DNA from: Larkinella sp049445795
GTDB lineage: Bacteria; Bacteroidota; Bacteroidia; Cytophagales; Spirosomataceae
Assembly (NCBI RefSeq): GCF_049445795.1
Contig: NZ_JBMSDT010000001.1
Coordinates: 372,001-436,000, forward strand
Reading direction: 5' to 3'
Length of the DNA: 64,000 nt
A model generated the notes under the pieces. The model ran no database searches, was not told the DNA's origin, and was given only the letters and a program-made list of their open reading frames with translations. Below, piece by piece: positions 52,085 through 60,648 of this stretch. How positions within the stretch are numbered: position 1 is the first letter of the stretch; every line of letters starts with the position of its first letter. The position numbers were made by a program, and so were the translations under genes.

Positions 52085-55000
52085 TCACCCAATGTGCGGG
52101 ATGTCCATCCGGAAGAGAACGCTCGTACCGCCCAGGTTTTCGGAGGTTATATCCACCTTGCCGCCAATTTTTTCAGCCCGGCTGCGGATGTTGTGCAGCC
52201 CATTACCCACCGTCGACTTCGGGTTGGCCTGCATGCCCACGCCGTTGTCTTTCCACTGTACCTCAATGCGCCGGTGCATCATCGCGAAATGAATCTGCGC
52301 TTCGGTAGCCTGCGAGTGTTTCAGCGTATTACTCATGGCCTCCTTGAACAGGAAGATCAAATGGCGACTCGTTCCCATCGGCAAAACCGCCTTCCGCAGA
52401 TCGTCTGTAATTCCGATGGCTTCGAACGTAATCCGGCTCCGGTCGAACACATCGTCGCCAAAGTCTTTCAACCGAATGGCGATTTCCAGGAAATTATCGT
52501 GTTCGGGATTGATCGCCCAGATAAAATCCTTGGTACCCTGATACAGCCGGTTGCTGTTGTCGCTGATTTTGGTTAGCAACGGCCCGATTTCGGCCCCGTG
52601 GCCGTTCAGCTTGCTTTTGATGATCTCGGTTAGCATCGAAATTCGGGTAATCGTGTTCCCGAACTCGTCGTGCAGGTCCTGAGCGGCCATTTTCCGGACG
52701 CGCTCGTTTTCGGCCAGCGTCACCCGCTCCAGTTCCAGCAAATGCTGGACTTTCTTCCGAACCCGGTAGTTGTAAACCAGCCAGACCGCCCCGCCGATCA
52801 CTGTCACCAGCATGGCCAGGAACCACCAGGTTTGCCAGAACGGCGGCAACACCCGGATCGGAATCCGCAGCGTATTCTCGTCGCTCCACAGTCCGTCGCT
52901 GTTCGATCCCCGAACTTTCAGCACATAATCGCCGGGTTTGAGGTTGGTAAAGCTGACGTACCGGCGCGTACCGCTATCGATCCAGCCGTCGTGAAACCCT
53001 TCGAGCATGTAGGCGTACTGGTTCTTGTGGGAATTGGTGTAATCCAGCGCGGCAAATGAAAACGAAAAAAAGTTTTCGCCCGGCAAAATCTCGATCCGAC
53101 CGGTTTTGGCCAGCAGGCTGTCCACATTGACCGGTTTTTCAAATTTCTTGAACGACGTCAGCACCGTGCGGGGAACGTGCCGGTTTTTCACCATCCGCGT
53201 CGGCAGAAAGCTCACCAGCGAACCAATCCCACCAAAAAACAGTTCGCCATCTTCGGCCCGGTGGTAAGCATGCATGTTGAACTCGTTGATGGTCAGGCCA
53301 TCGTTGATGTCGTAATTCTCAAACTGGCGTGTTTCCGGATCAAAACACGATAGACCGAGGTTGGTGCTCATCCAGATTCGGCCGCGTTCGTCCTCCAGGG
53401 CTCCGTAGACCATTTCGTTTGGCAATCCGTCGCGTTCGGTGTAATGAATGAATTTGAGCTTGCCGTTGGCCCCCTCGACCATCTGGCTGATGCCTTTGTT
53501 GCTGCATACCCAAAACCGCTCCTTGCTGTCGCGCAGAAAGCCCAGAACCTGCTCGCCCATCAGACTGTTCGGATCGTCGGGCTGATTGCCATAATGGGTA
53601 ATTTTACCGGTTGCTGGTTCCAGTTTGTTCAATCCAAAACCGGTTCCGATCCAGATTGCGCCCCGCTGGTCTTCCTGAATGGCATAGACGATAAACGCTC
53701 GCAGGCTGGTCGAGTCTTTCGGATCATGCCGATAAACGGATACCTGGCCGGTTTGGGCATCGATCCGGCGCAGGCTCGAATATCCTCCGGCCCATAGGTT
53801 ACCCCGCCGATCTTCGTACAGGCTCAGGACGCCGTCGCCCTTCTCGCCTTTTTTGAGCGCAATATCACTCCCCAGCCCGGCCAGTCGGCGCACAAAACGG
53901 TTGCGTTCGCGGTCGTACCGGTAAAGGCCCTCGGGCGTTCCGACCCAGAGGTTGCCCTGTCGATCTTCCCGCAGGCACTGAATTTTATCGCTGCCGAGCC
54001 CATATGGGTCCGTCGGATTGGCCCGAAACCGCTTGACGGCGGAGGTCAGCCGGTCGATCTGAATAAGGCCTTCGTGCGTGCCGATCCAGAGTTTTCCGGT
54101 ATGGTCGGTCGATACGGCAAACACCAGCCCGGCCGCCGACGACTGCTGCCGGTTGGTCAGAGTGGGCCACTGCCGGAACGAGTTTTTCGACCGGCTGTAC
54201 AACTGCACGCCCGCATCGTGGGTACCGATCCAGACGATGTCCTCTTTCTCGGCCGGGCCTTCGTAAATCGTATTAATCGAGCTGGTTTTCAGCCCTTTCT
54301 TTCCGAACAAATCCTCCTGAATGCTGTCGATGTAGCGAATGTGCTGGTCGCTGTAAATTTTATACCGGGAAATGCCGTTCTGTTGTGTGCCCACCCATAA
54401 AATTCCGTATCGGTCGATGTGTAGGGATGTGATCAGGCTGGCACCCACCCGCTGGAAAATCTCCGGGAAGGTTTCGGTTTGTTCGAGTTTCGGATTGATC
54501 CGGGCGACTCCACTGGCCGTTCCAACCCAGATCGTACCGTAGGCATCATAGGCCAATGCTTTCACCCACGGATCGGGTAACGGATAGGCGGTTTTGGGGG
54601 ATCGGATGACCTGAGTCCGTTGCTGCCGAGCCTGGGAAGAACGAAGATCGGGTTTGGGGATAGCCAGCGAAACCAGTCCATTGCCGGTTCCAACCCACAA
54701 TATACCACCGGGACCCATCAGCAGTGCGTTCACGACTTGGGCCCGCCGGTCGTATTCGTTCTCGATGGCGTAATGAAAAACCTGATACCGGGTCGAATCG
54801 GTGAATACCAGCCGTTTAACGCCCCAACTGGTGCCCAGCCACAACGTACCGAAGCGATCCGAGACAATGGCGCTGACCGACGCCAAATTGTACCGGCGTC
54901 GGTGCGGTTCGAGCAAACCGCCGTAGCGCCGGAAGCGGCCGGTCACGGGGTTGTATTGATCCAGCCCGTTGACCGTCCCCACCCAGATGTTACCCCGCAT

Positions 55001-55318
55001 ATCCTCGTGAAGTGAAATAATCTGATCGTGCGAAAGCGTGGTACTGTCGAACGGATTGTGTTTGTAGTGGGTAATCTGGTAACCATCATACCGGTTCAGA
55101 CCGTCCTGCGTCCCAAACCAGACGTATCCCCGCTTGTCTTTTAAAATGCAGTAAGCTTCGCTCTGTGACAGGCCGTTATCCACTGAAATCTGGTCCAGAA
55201 ACTTGAGCGCCAGTCCCCGGGCTTCCATGGAATTTCCCGTCGGCAAATTTTTCGTTGCCTGCGTGAACGCTGTCACCCAATTGATCCAGAGCAGCCCTAT
55301 GCAAAAAAGTGTCCTCAT
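52085..55318 (-). CDS. Propeller-type sensor histidine kinase
   Basis: 1077 residues. Signal peptide (to ATKNL), then about 14 two-component regulator propeller blades (repeats of WxGTxxGLxxYxxxxxxFxxY, residues 40-720), a Y_Y_Y domain (about 740-810, YAYMLEGFHDGWIDSG), a membrane helix (WWFLAMLVTVIGGAVWLVY, near 820-840) and a cytoplasmic HisKA_3 region with LHDEFGNTITRISML and an HATPase with DNGVGM and GNGLHNI. This is the N-terminal sensor of a hybrid two-component system, but without fused receiver and regulator, which are in the next gene. It senses a polymer breakdown product or similar ligand in the periplasm. Confidence 0.92.
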   Translation of the reverse strand: MRTLFCIGLLWINWVTAFTQATKNLPTGNSMEARGLALKFLDQISVDNGLSQSEAYCILKDKRGYVWFGTQDGLNRYDGYQITHYKHNPFDSTTLSHDQIISLHEDMRGNIWVGTVNGLDQYNPVTGRFRRYGGLLEPHRRRYNLASVSAIVSDRFGTLWLGTSWGVKRLVFTDSTRYQVFHYAIENEYDRRAQVVNALLMGPGGILWVGTGNGLVSLAIPKPDLRSSQARQQRTQVIRSPKTAYPLPDPWVKALAYDAYGTIWVGTASGVARINPKLEQTETFPEIFQRVGASLITSLHIDRYGILWVGTQQNGISRYKIYSDQHIRYIDSIQEDLFGKKGLKTSSINTIYEGPAEKEDIVWIGTHDAGVQLYSRSKNSFRQWPTLTNRQQSSAAGLVFAVSTDHTGKLWIGTHEGLIQIDRLTSAVKRFRANPTDPYGLGSDKIQCLREDRQGNLWVGTPEGLYRYDRERNRFVRRLAGLGSDIALKKGEKGDGVLSLYEDRRGNLWAGGYSSLRRIDAQTGQVSVYRHDPKDSTSLRAFIVYAIQEDQRGAIWIGTGFGLNKLEPATGKITHYGNQPDDPNSLMGEQVLGFLRDSKERFWVCSNKGISQMVEGANGKLKFIHYTERDGLPNEMVYGALEDERGRIWMSTNLGLSCFDPETRQFENYDINDGLTINEFNMHAYHRAEDGELFFGGIGSLVSFLPTRMVKNRHVPRTVLTSFKKFEKPVNVDSLLAKTGRIEILPGENFFSFSFAALDYTNSHKNQYAYMLEGFHDGWIDSGTRRYVSFTNLKPGDYVLKVRGSNSDGLWSDENTLRIPIRVLPPFWQTWWFLAMLVTVIGGAVWLVYNYRVRKKVQHLLELERVTLAENERVRKMAAQDLHDEFGNTITRISMLTEIIKSKLNGHGAEIGPLLTKISDNSNRLYQGTKDFIWAINPEHDNFLEIAIRLKDFGDDVFDRSRITFEAIGITDDLRKAVLPMGTSRHLIFLFKEAMSNTLKHSQATEAQIHFAMMHRRIEVQWKDNGVGMQANPKSTVGNGLHNIRSRAEKIGGKVDITSENLGGTSVLFRMDIPHIG

Positions 55319-55498
55319 CCGGCTTGGGGGACATTCTCCCCCTATTTGACAAATTTACATCCTCTCAGCCGCTTAATAAATCACCCATATTGGGGTAAAT
55401 GTAACGAAGTGCTTTGGTTGTATTTTTGTTAACACTATGTACATTTAGTTTAGGTTAAGAAAGCAGTAAAAGTAGCCTTGCCTCGAACAGGGCTATTT
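55319..55498. other. Intergenic region between kinase and methyltransferase genes
   Basis: 180 bases. A minus-strand -7 element is at 55350-55357. A TATTTTTG element on the plus strand near 55420 has no gene to drive. No small ORF. Confidence 0.45.
55350..55357 (-). promoter_or_regulatory. Bacteroidota -7 element for the kinase gene
   Basis: Minus-strand TAAATTTG (CAAATTTA on plus) matches TAnnTTTG exactly, 32 bases upstream of the kinase start. No clear -33 TTTG. Confidence 0.5.
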
Positions 55499-56254
55499 TT
55501 ATTTTACGCTCCGAATCCTCCGGAGGTTATCGCAGATCACCGCCGTGGCAATGCCCACATTCAGGGATTCGGCCAGGCCGTAGCGGGGAATCGTAATGCG
55601 CTGATTGACAAAGCGTTCCACCTCCGCTCCAATCCCATTGGCTTCGTTGCCCATCACCAGGTAGCCCGACGTTCCGAATGCTTGCTGATGAACATCGGTA
55701 CCGTCCAGAAAAGCCCCATACACCGCCGAATCCCCCAACGCCTTCAGGTAATCGCCCAGGGGTGCATAATACCATTCAACCCGCGTAAACGAGCCTTTGC
55801 TGGCCGAGATTACTTTGGGGTTGTATACGTCGGCCGTGGTCGGCGAACAGATCAGTTTTCGAATTCCGTACCAGTCGGCAATGCGAATAATCGTACCCAG
55901 ATTGCCGGGATCGCGGATGTCGTCCAGCATCAGCACGAATTCATCCGGCCCGGCCGACAAATACCGGTTTTCCCGGGTTTTGGCCACTGCCAGGGCCGCT
56001 TCGTTGGTCACCAGCGTCCCGACCCGCTTCAGGTCGTCGGCCGAAACCATTTCCAGCCGTACCCGTTGTTTATCCAGCATCAGGGCATTTTCTGCGTAAA
56101 ACGACTCCGTGACGAGCAACACGTCAACCGGATGATCCGATGCCAGCAGTTCCAGCACATTGATACTTCCTTCCACCAAAAAGGCCCCATGTTCCTGCCG
56201 GTATTTTTTCTGGTGCAACGACTGAATATATTTGCTAAGTGATTTTGAGAGCAT
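55499..56254 (-). CDS. SpoU/TrmH family RNA methyltransferase
   Basis: 251 residues from ATG 56254, where the family begins MLSKSLSKYIQSLHQKKYRQEHGAFLVEG (RNA 2'-O-ribose methyltransferase substrate-binding start). The SPOUT core follows: LDDIRDPGNLGTIIRIADWYGI, SKGSFTRVEWYYA, LVMGNEANGIGAEV and PRYGLAESLNVGIATAVIC, motifs 1-3 of the trefoil knot. It methylates a ribose in rRNA or tRNA with S-adenosylmethionine. Its start codon overlaps that of the divergent tamL (CATG at 56252-56255), leaving no space between the genes. Confidence 0.9.
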   Translation of the reverse strand: MLSKSLSKYIQSLHQKKYRQEHGAFLVEGSINVLELLASDHPVDVLLVTESFYAENALMLDKQRVRLEMVSADDLKRVGTLVTNEAALAVAKTRENRYLSAGPDEFVLMLDDIRDPGNLGTIIRIADWYGIRKLICSPTTADVYNPKVISASKGSFTRVEWYYAPLGDYLKALGDSAVYGAFLDGTDVHQQAFGTSGYLVMGNEANGIGAEVERFVNQRITIPRYGLAESLNVGIATAVICDNLRRIRSVK

Positions 56255-58955
56255 GAAGAGAACCAGGATTGACGACCAGGCATCCATTGTTAATACCCAA
56301 TACGAATTTCGGAGAAAGTTCCGGAATCCGGCACACCTGTACCGCAATTCCTTTTGGGGCCTTTGGCTGCTCGGGCTGCTGGCCGGGTTGTCGGGCTGCG
56401 TGAGTTCGGAAAAGTTACAAAAAAATCAATACCTGCTCTACAGCCAGACCGTACGCGGCAACCGCACCATTCCAAGTGCCGACCTCGAAGCCCTGATTCC
56501 GCAGCGGCCAAATCGCCGGATTTTGCGCCTACCCATCACGTTTGGGCTGTGGGCCTACCAGTTGGGTTCCAAAACCTACGACAAAGAAGCTGCCCAGCGC
56601 GCCCTCGACGCCAAACGCCGGGAATATGACCAGTTTGTTGATCAACCCGACTCCACCAAATCCTACAAAAAGCAACTTCGACGTTTCAACCGCCAGCTCA
56701 CCCGCCTGCGCCGACAGGTCGACGAAGGCAACTGGATCATGCGGAACCTGGGCGAACCGCCCGTCTATTTTTACGAGGCCGATGCGAAAACGAACGCTGA
56801 AAAAATGCAGCGGTATTTGAAAAACAAAGGGTTCCTGGTTGGCAAAGCTTCTTATAGCGTCGATAGCACCACCACGCTGGGCCGCCGGGTTCGGGTCACT
56901 TACAACATCACGGAAAACATCCCGTTTTATCTCAATCAGGTCACTTACCAAATTGCCGACTCCCGCGTCGACTCGCTGGTCCGGAAAACGCTGGACCGAT
57001 CGCTGCTCAAATCCGGCGACCGTTTCGATGCGGACAAAGTTGAAGCCGAACGCATCCGGATTGAGGAGTTACTGCGAAATAACGGTTATTACAGCTTTTC
57101 ACGGCAATACATCCCGCTTCCGTTTGATGTGCTCGATCTGGATGCGGATTCATCAGTAGCCGACAGCACGCGCCCGAACGCTCACCGGCTGAACATGTGG
57201 GTCAAGATTGTTAACCCGCCCGGAAAATCCAGCCACCCGGTTTTTAAAATCGGCGAGGTCGACGTGTTCGTAGCCCGCGGAGAAGACCGGGCCATGCTCG
57301 ATACGGTCCGGCACAACGGGTTGCAGTATTTGCTGGGGCGGCAGAAGTATGCCATGCGCTTGCTCGACAGCCGGATTTTTCTGCGCCCCGACAGCCTCTA
57401 CCGGCTCCGGAATTTTCAGGATTCCCAGCGGCAATTGTTCCTGCTGAATCAGTTCCGGTTTGCCAACATAAGTTTCACCGATACGACCGGTAACCGCCTG
57501 CGCACCCGCGTCAACCTGATTCCCATCGACAAATACGAGCTAACGACCGAAGGCGGTATTTTTGTGCTGTACCAGGGGCAGGGCTTTCCGGGCCCGTTTG
57601 GCAATCTTTCGTTCCGGATTCACAACATTTTCGGAGGCCTGGGCACGTTCGAAACATCTCTAAGGTACGGTCTGGAAGCTACCTCCGGGTATACCGATAC
57701 CAAAGCCATTGATTTTGCGCAGGAATTTGGGCTGAATACCTCCTTGATCTTTCCGCATATTTTGTTTCCGGGTAAAGTCCGGTTTCTGTTTAACCGGCTT
57801 AGCCCGCGAACACAGATCGGTTTAGGCTACAACTACACCTTCCGGCCTGAGTACGGCCGACAGGTGTTGCGGGGAACGGTGTCGTATAACTGGCTGAAAA
57901 ACAATGTCCATCAATACAATTTATTCATCGCCGATATCAACTACCTGAGAGCCAATATTCGGTCGTTCCGTTACCAGGCCGAACTGGATTCGCTGGCGGC
58001 TTCCGGAAGTACGATTCTAAACAGTTTTCGAAACGCTTTTGCCTCCAACATCGGTTTTATTTACACGTACAACACCAACGTGTTGGGCCAAAACCGGCGG
58101 GCCAATTTTCTGCGGATCTCGCTCGAATCGGGCGGAACGACCCTGAACTTGTTTAGCCGGGAGCAACTCCGCAGCATTTTCAATACCTCCGATACGACGG
58201 GTTTGCAGTACTACAAATACCTGCGTGCCAACGTCGATTTCCGGCATTACATTCCCATCCGACGCAAAACTACGCTGGCGTTCCGGTTGAATACCGGCCT
58301 GGTCTATGGCTACGGAGAAAACAAAACCGCCCCCTACGAAAAGCTGTTCTTTGCCGGTGGTAGCAGCAGCATCCGGGCCTGGCTTCCCCGTCGATTGGGA
58401 CCGGGTTCATCGATTCCTTACTCCCAACCCGACGACAAGCTGGTGCCGGATTTCCGGCCCGGCCGACCCGGTCAGTTTCGGTACGATTTTGAACAGCCCG
58501 GCGATGTCCTGATCGAAGCATCGGCGGAGTTACGGACCCATTTGTTTCATCTGGGTGGCGACATCAACGGAGCGTTCTTTGTCGATGCCGGGAACGTCTG
58601 GACGCGCCGGGATGCCAGCAATCGTATCGGCGAGAATTTTCTACTCCGGCCATCCAGCAGTGACTACCTTCCCCGCAACTTTCTTCAGCAGATTGCTGTG
58701 GGCACCGGCATTGGCCTTCGGATTGATTTCTCTTTCTTCATCATCCGGTTCGACGGCGCGATCAAAGTGTACGACCCGGCCCGGTATTTCATTTACGACC
58801 CCGATCCCAATGATCCCAATGCCTACATCATAGAAGGCAAACGTCCCGGTGACTTCATTGATGAACGGTTTTTCCTGCCCAAGTTCCGGCTCGACAAACT
58901 CTTTAGGGGTCCTAACCCCCTCGTGATCAACTTCGGAATCGGGTATCCGTTCTAA
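56253..58955 (+). CDS. tamL: Translocation and assembly module lipoprotein TamL
   Basis: 900 residues from ATG 56253. The signal is unusual: about 35 residues precede the hydrophobic stretch NSFWGLWLLGLLAGLSGC, whose lipobox GLSGC gives lipidated Cys49. Then POTRA-like repeats (VRGNRTIPSADLEALIPQRPNRRIL; YLKNKGFLVGKASYSVDS; SLLKSGDRFDADKVEAERIRIEELLRNNGYYSF) and a C-terminal BamA/TamA barrel with GSSSIRAWLPRRLGPG (the conserved RGY-like loop) and final FGIGYPF. TamL is the Bacteroidota lipoprotein form of TamA, partner of TamB, in outer-membrane protein or lipid handling. The N-terminal extension may be an artefact of start choice, but no other start codon fits. Confidence 0.88.
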   Translation: MKRTRIDDQASIVNTQYEFRRKFRNPAHLYRNSFWGLWLLGLLAGLSGCVSSEKLQKNQYLLYSQTVRGNRTIPSADLEALIPQRPNRRILRLPITFGLWAYQLGSKTYDKEAAQRALDAKRREYDQFVDQPDSTKSYKKQLRRFNRQLTRLRRQVDEGNWIMRNLGEPPVYFYEADAKTNAEKMQRYLKNKGFLVGKASYSVDSTTTLGRRVRVTYNITENIPFYLNQVTYQIADSRVDSLVRKTLDRSLLKSGDRFDADKVEAERIRIEELLRNNGYYSFSRQYIPLPFDVLDLDADSSVADSTRPNAHRLNMWVKIVNPPGKSSHPVFKIGEVDVFVARGEDRAMLDTVRHNGLQYLLGRQKYAMRLLDSRIFLRPDSLYRLRNFQDSQRQLFLLNQFRFANISFTDTTGNRLRTRVNLIPIDKYELTTEGGIFVLYQGQGFPGPFGNLSFRIHNIFGGLGTFETSLRYGLEATSGYTDTKAIDFAQEFGLNTSLIFPHILFPGKVRFLFNRLSPRTQIGLGYNYTFRPEYGRQVLRGTVSYNWLKNNVHQYNLFIADINYLRANIRSFRYQAELDSLAASGSTILNSFRNAFASNIGFIYTYNTNVLGQNRRANFLRISLESGGTTLNLFSREQLRSIFNTSDTTGLQYYKYLRANVDFRHYIPIRRKTTLAFRLNTGLVYGYGENKTAPYEKLFFAGGSSSIRAWLPRRLGPGSSIPYSQPDDKLVPDFRPGRPGQFRYDFEQPGDVLIEASAELRTHLFHLGGDINGAFFVDAGNVWTRRDASNRIGENFLLRPSSSDYLPRNFLQQIAVGTGIGLRIDFSFFIIRFDGAIKVYDPARYFIYDPDPNDPNAYIIEGKRPGDFIDERFFLPKFRLDKLFRGPNPLVINFGIGYPF

Positions 58956-59014
58956 TTTTGCCAGACGAATGATTTTACTACCTGACAAACTGTCATAGTT
59001 CCTTAAAATCTTCG

Positions 59015-59022
59015 TACCTTTG
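59015..59022 (+). promoter_or_regulatory. Bacteroidota -7 element before miaB
   Basis: TACCTTTG matches TAnnTTTG exactly. The transcript would cross the repeat cluster at 59054-59155 before reaching miaB at 59176. Confidence 0.5.
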
Positions 59023-59053
59023 TACTCATTTTTTTCACGAGTAGTACCGGAGA

Positions 59054-59155
59054 GTATACGGTTTTCAGTATTCGGTTTACGGTTCAAGATGATTCCTGAC
59101 ACGACTTTCTGTAAACCGTATACCAAATACCGTAAACTGAAAACCGTAAACCGAA
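59054..59155. repeat. Nested inverted-repeat cluster
   Basis: Three perfect arm pairs: GTATACGGTTT/AAACCGTATAC (59054-59064, 59113-59123), ACGGTTTTCAGT/ACTGAAAACCGT (59058-59069, 59136-59147) and TTCGGTTTACGGTT/AACCGTAAACCGAA (59071-59084, 59142-59155). They overlap and compete for pairing. It lies in the miaB leader and would form stable RNA structures. Confidence 0.78.
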
Positions 59156-59175
59156 ACCCGGTTTTTAATTGATTT

Positions 59176-60627
59176 ATGGAACGCATTACGGAGACCTTAT
59201 CCATATTGTCCGAAGCCGATAAAGTGAGCGCGGACGAACCCCGCGTGCTGGAAGAAGAACTGGCCCTTGGCAAAAAACGGCTTTACATCGAAAGCTACGG
59301 CTGCCAGATGAATTTTTCAGACAGCGAAATCGTCGCGTCGGTGATGCGCAACGCCGGTTTTGCCACCACCGCGACGGCCGACGACGCCGATGTAATTTTT
59401 CTAAATACCTGCGCCATCCGGGACAACGCCGAGCAGAAAGTCCGGAACCGGCTGAAGCAACTCAACACGCTGAAAAAACGCAAACCGGAGTTGCTCGTCG
59501 GGATGCTGGGCTGCATGGCCGAGCGGCTGAAAGCCAAACTGCTGGAGGAAGAAAAAATGGTGGACATCGTGGCCGGTCCCGATGCCTACCGCGACATTCC
59601 GAAGCTGGTCGAAGAAGCCGAATCGGGGCAGAAGGCCGTCAACGTCTTCCTTTCACGCGAGGAGACATACGCCGACATTTCGCCCATCCGCCTGAATTCC
59701 AACGGCGTAACCGCCTTCATTTCCATCATGCGGGGCTGCGATAACATGTGCAGCTTTTGCGTCGTGCCGTTTACGCGGGGCCGTGAACGCAGCCGCGATC
59801 CGTACTCCATCGTCCGCGAAGCCCGCGACCTGGCCGAAGCCGGTTACAAAGAGGTGACACTGCTGGGCCAGAACGTCGATTCGTATAAATGGCAGGAGAC
59901 AGAGGGCACGGAGCAGAGGGCAGAGGGCATGGGGCATGGAGCGGTTTCGTTTGCGCAACTGTTGGAGATGGTCGCGCAGGTGAGTCCGGAGCTGCGGGTA
60001 CGGTTTTCGACTTCCCACCCGAAAGACATCACCGACGAGGTGCTGTACACGATGGCGAAATACGATAACATCTGCAAATACATTCACCTGCCCGCCCAAA
60101 GCGGTAACGACCGGATTCTGAAGCTGATGAACCGGACCTACGACCGGGCCTGGTATATTCAGAAAATTGACCGCATCCGGGCCATTCTGGGCGAAGATTG
60201 CGGCATTTCGCACGACATGATTTCGGGTTTCTGCTCCGAAACCGAAGAAGAACACCAAGACACGCTGTCGCTGATGGAATACGTCCGGTACGACTACGGC
60301 TACATGTTTGCCTACTCGGAGCGGCCCGGCACGCTGGCGGCCAAGAAGTACGCCGACGATGTGCCGAACGACGTCAAAATCCGGCGACTCAACGAGATCA
60401 TCGCCCTGCAACGAAACATGTCGCTCGAACGCAACCAGCGGCACATCGGCAAGGTGCAGCGCGTGCTGATCGAAGGGCCGTCCAAACGCTCCGACGACTT
60501 CCTGAGTGGCCGGAATGATCAGAATAAAATGGTGGTTTTCCCGAAAGGTGACTACCAGAAAGGCCAGTACGTCAACGTTTTGATAACGGATTGCACCGCA
60601 GCCACGTTGCTGGGCGTCACGGTGTAA
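59176..60627 (+). CDS. miaB: tRNA 2-methylthio-N6-isopentenyladenosine-37 methylthiotransferase
   Basis: 483 residues. N-terminal methylthiotransferase domain with cluster Cys in ESYGCQMNFSD, NTCAIRDNAE and LGCMAERL; radical-SAM domain with C188-DNM-C192-SF-C195 (GCDNMCSFC) and a C-terminal TRAM domain (RVLIEGPSKR...KGDYQKGQYVNVLI). It adds the 2-methylthio group to i6A37 in tRNA. A run of WQETEGTEQRAEGMGHGA (about residues 239-256) interrupts the usual VDSYKW...FAQLLEMV region and is encoded by repetitive GAGGGCA DNA (59896-59940), evidently a small repeat insertion kept in frame. All catalytic motifs are intact. Confidence 0.93.
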   Translation: MERITETLSILSEADKVSADEPRVLEEELALGKKRLYIESYGCQMNFSDSEIVASVMRNAGFATTATADDADVIFLNTCAIRDNAEQKVRNRLKQLNTLKKRKPELLVGMLGCMAERLKAKLLEEEKMVDIVAGPDAYRDIPKLVEEAESGQKAVNVFLSREETYADISPIRLNSNGVTAFISIMRGCDNMCSFCVVPFTRGRERSRDPYSIVREARDLAEAGYKEVTLLGQNVDSYKWQETEGTEQRAEGMGHGAVSFAQLLEMVAQVSPELRVRFSTSHPKDITDEVLYTMAKYDNICKYIHLPAQSGNDRILKLMNRTYDRAWYIQKIDRIRAILGEDCGISHDMISGFCSETEEEHQDTLSLMEYVRYDYGYMFAYSERPGTLAAKKYADDVPNDVKIRRLNEIIALQRNMSLERNQRHIGKVQRVLIEGPSKRSDDFLSGRNDQNKMVVFPKGDYQKGQYVNVLITDCTAATLLGVTV

Positions 60628-60648
60628 GGCTTTCCCTTTTCTTCGATT

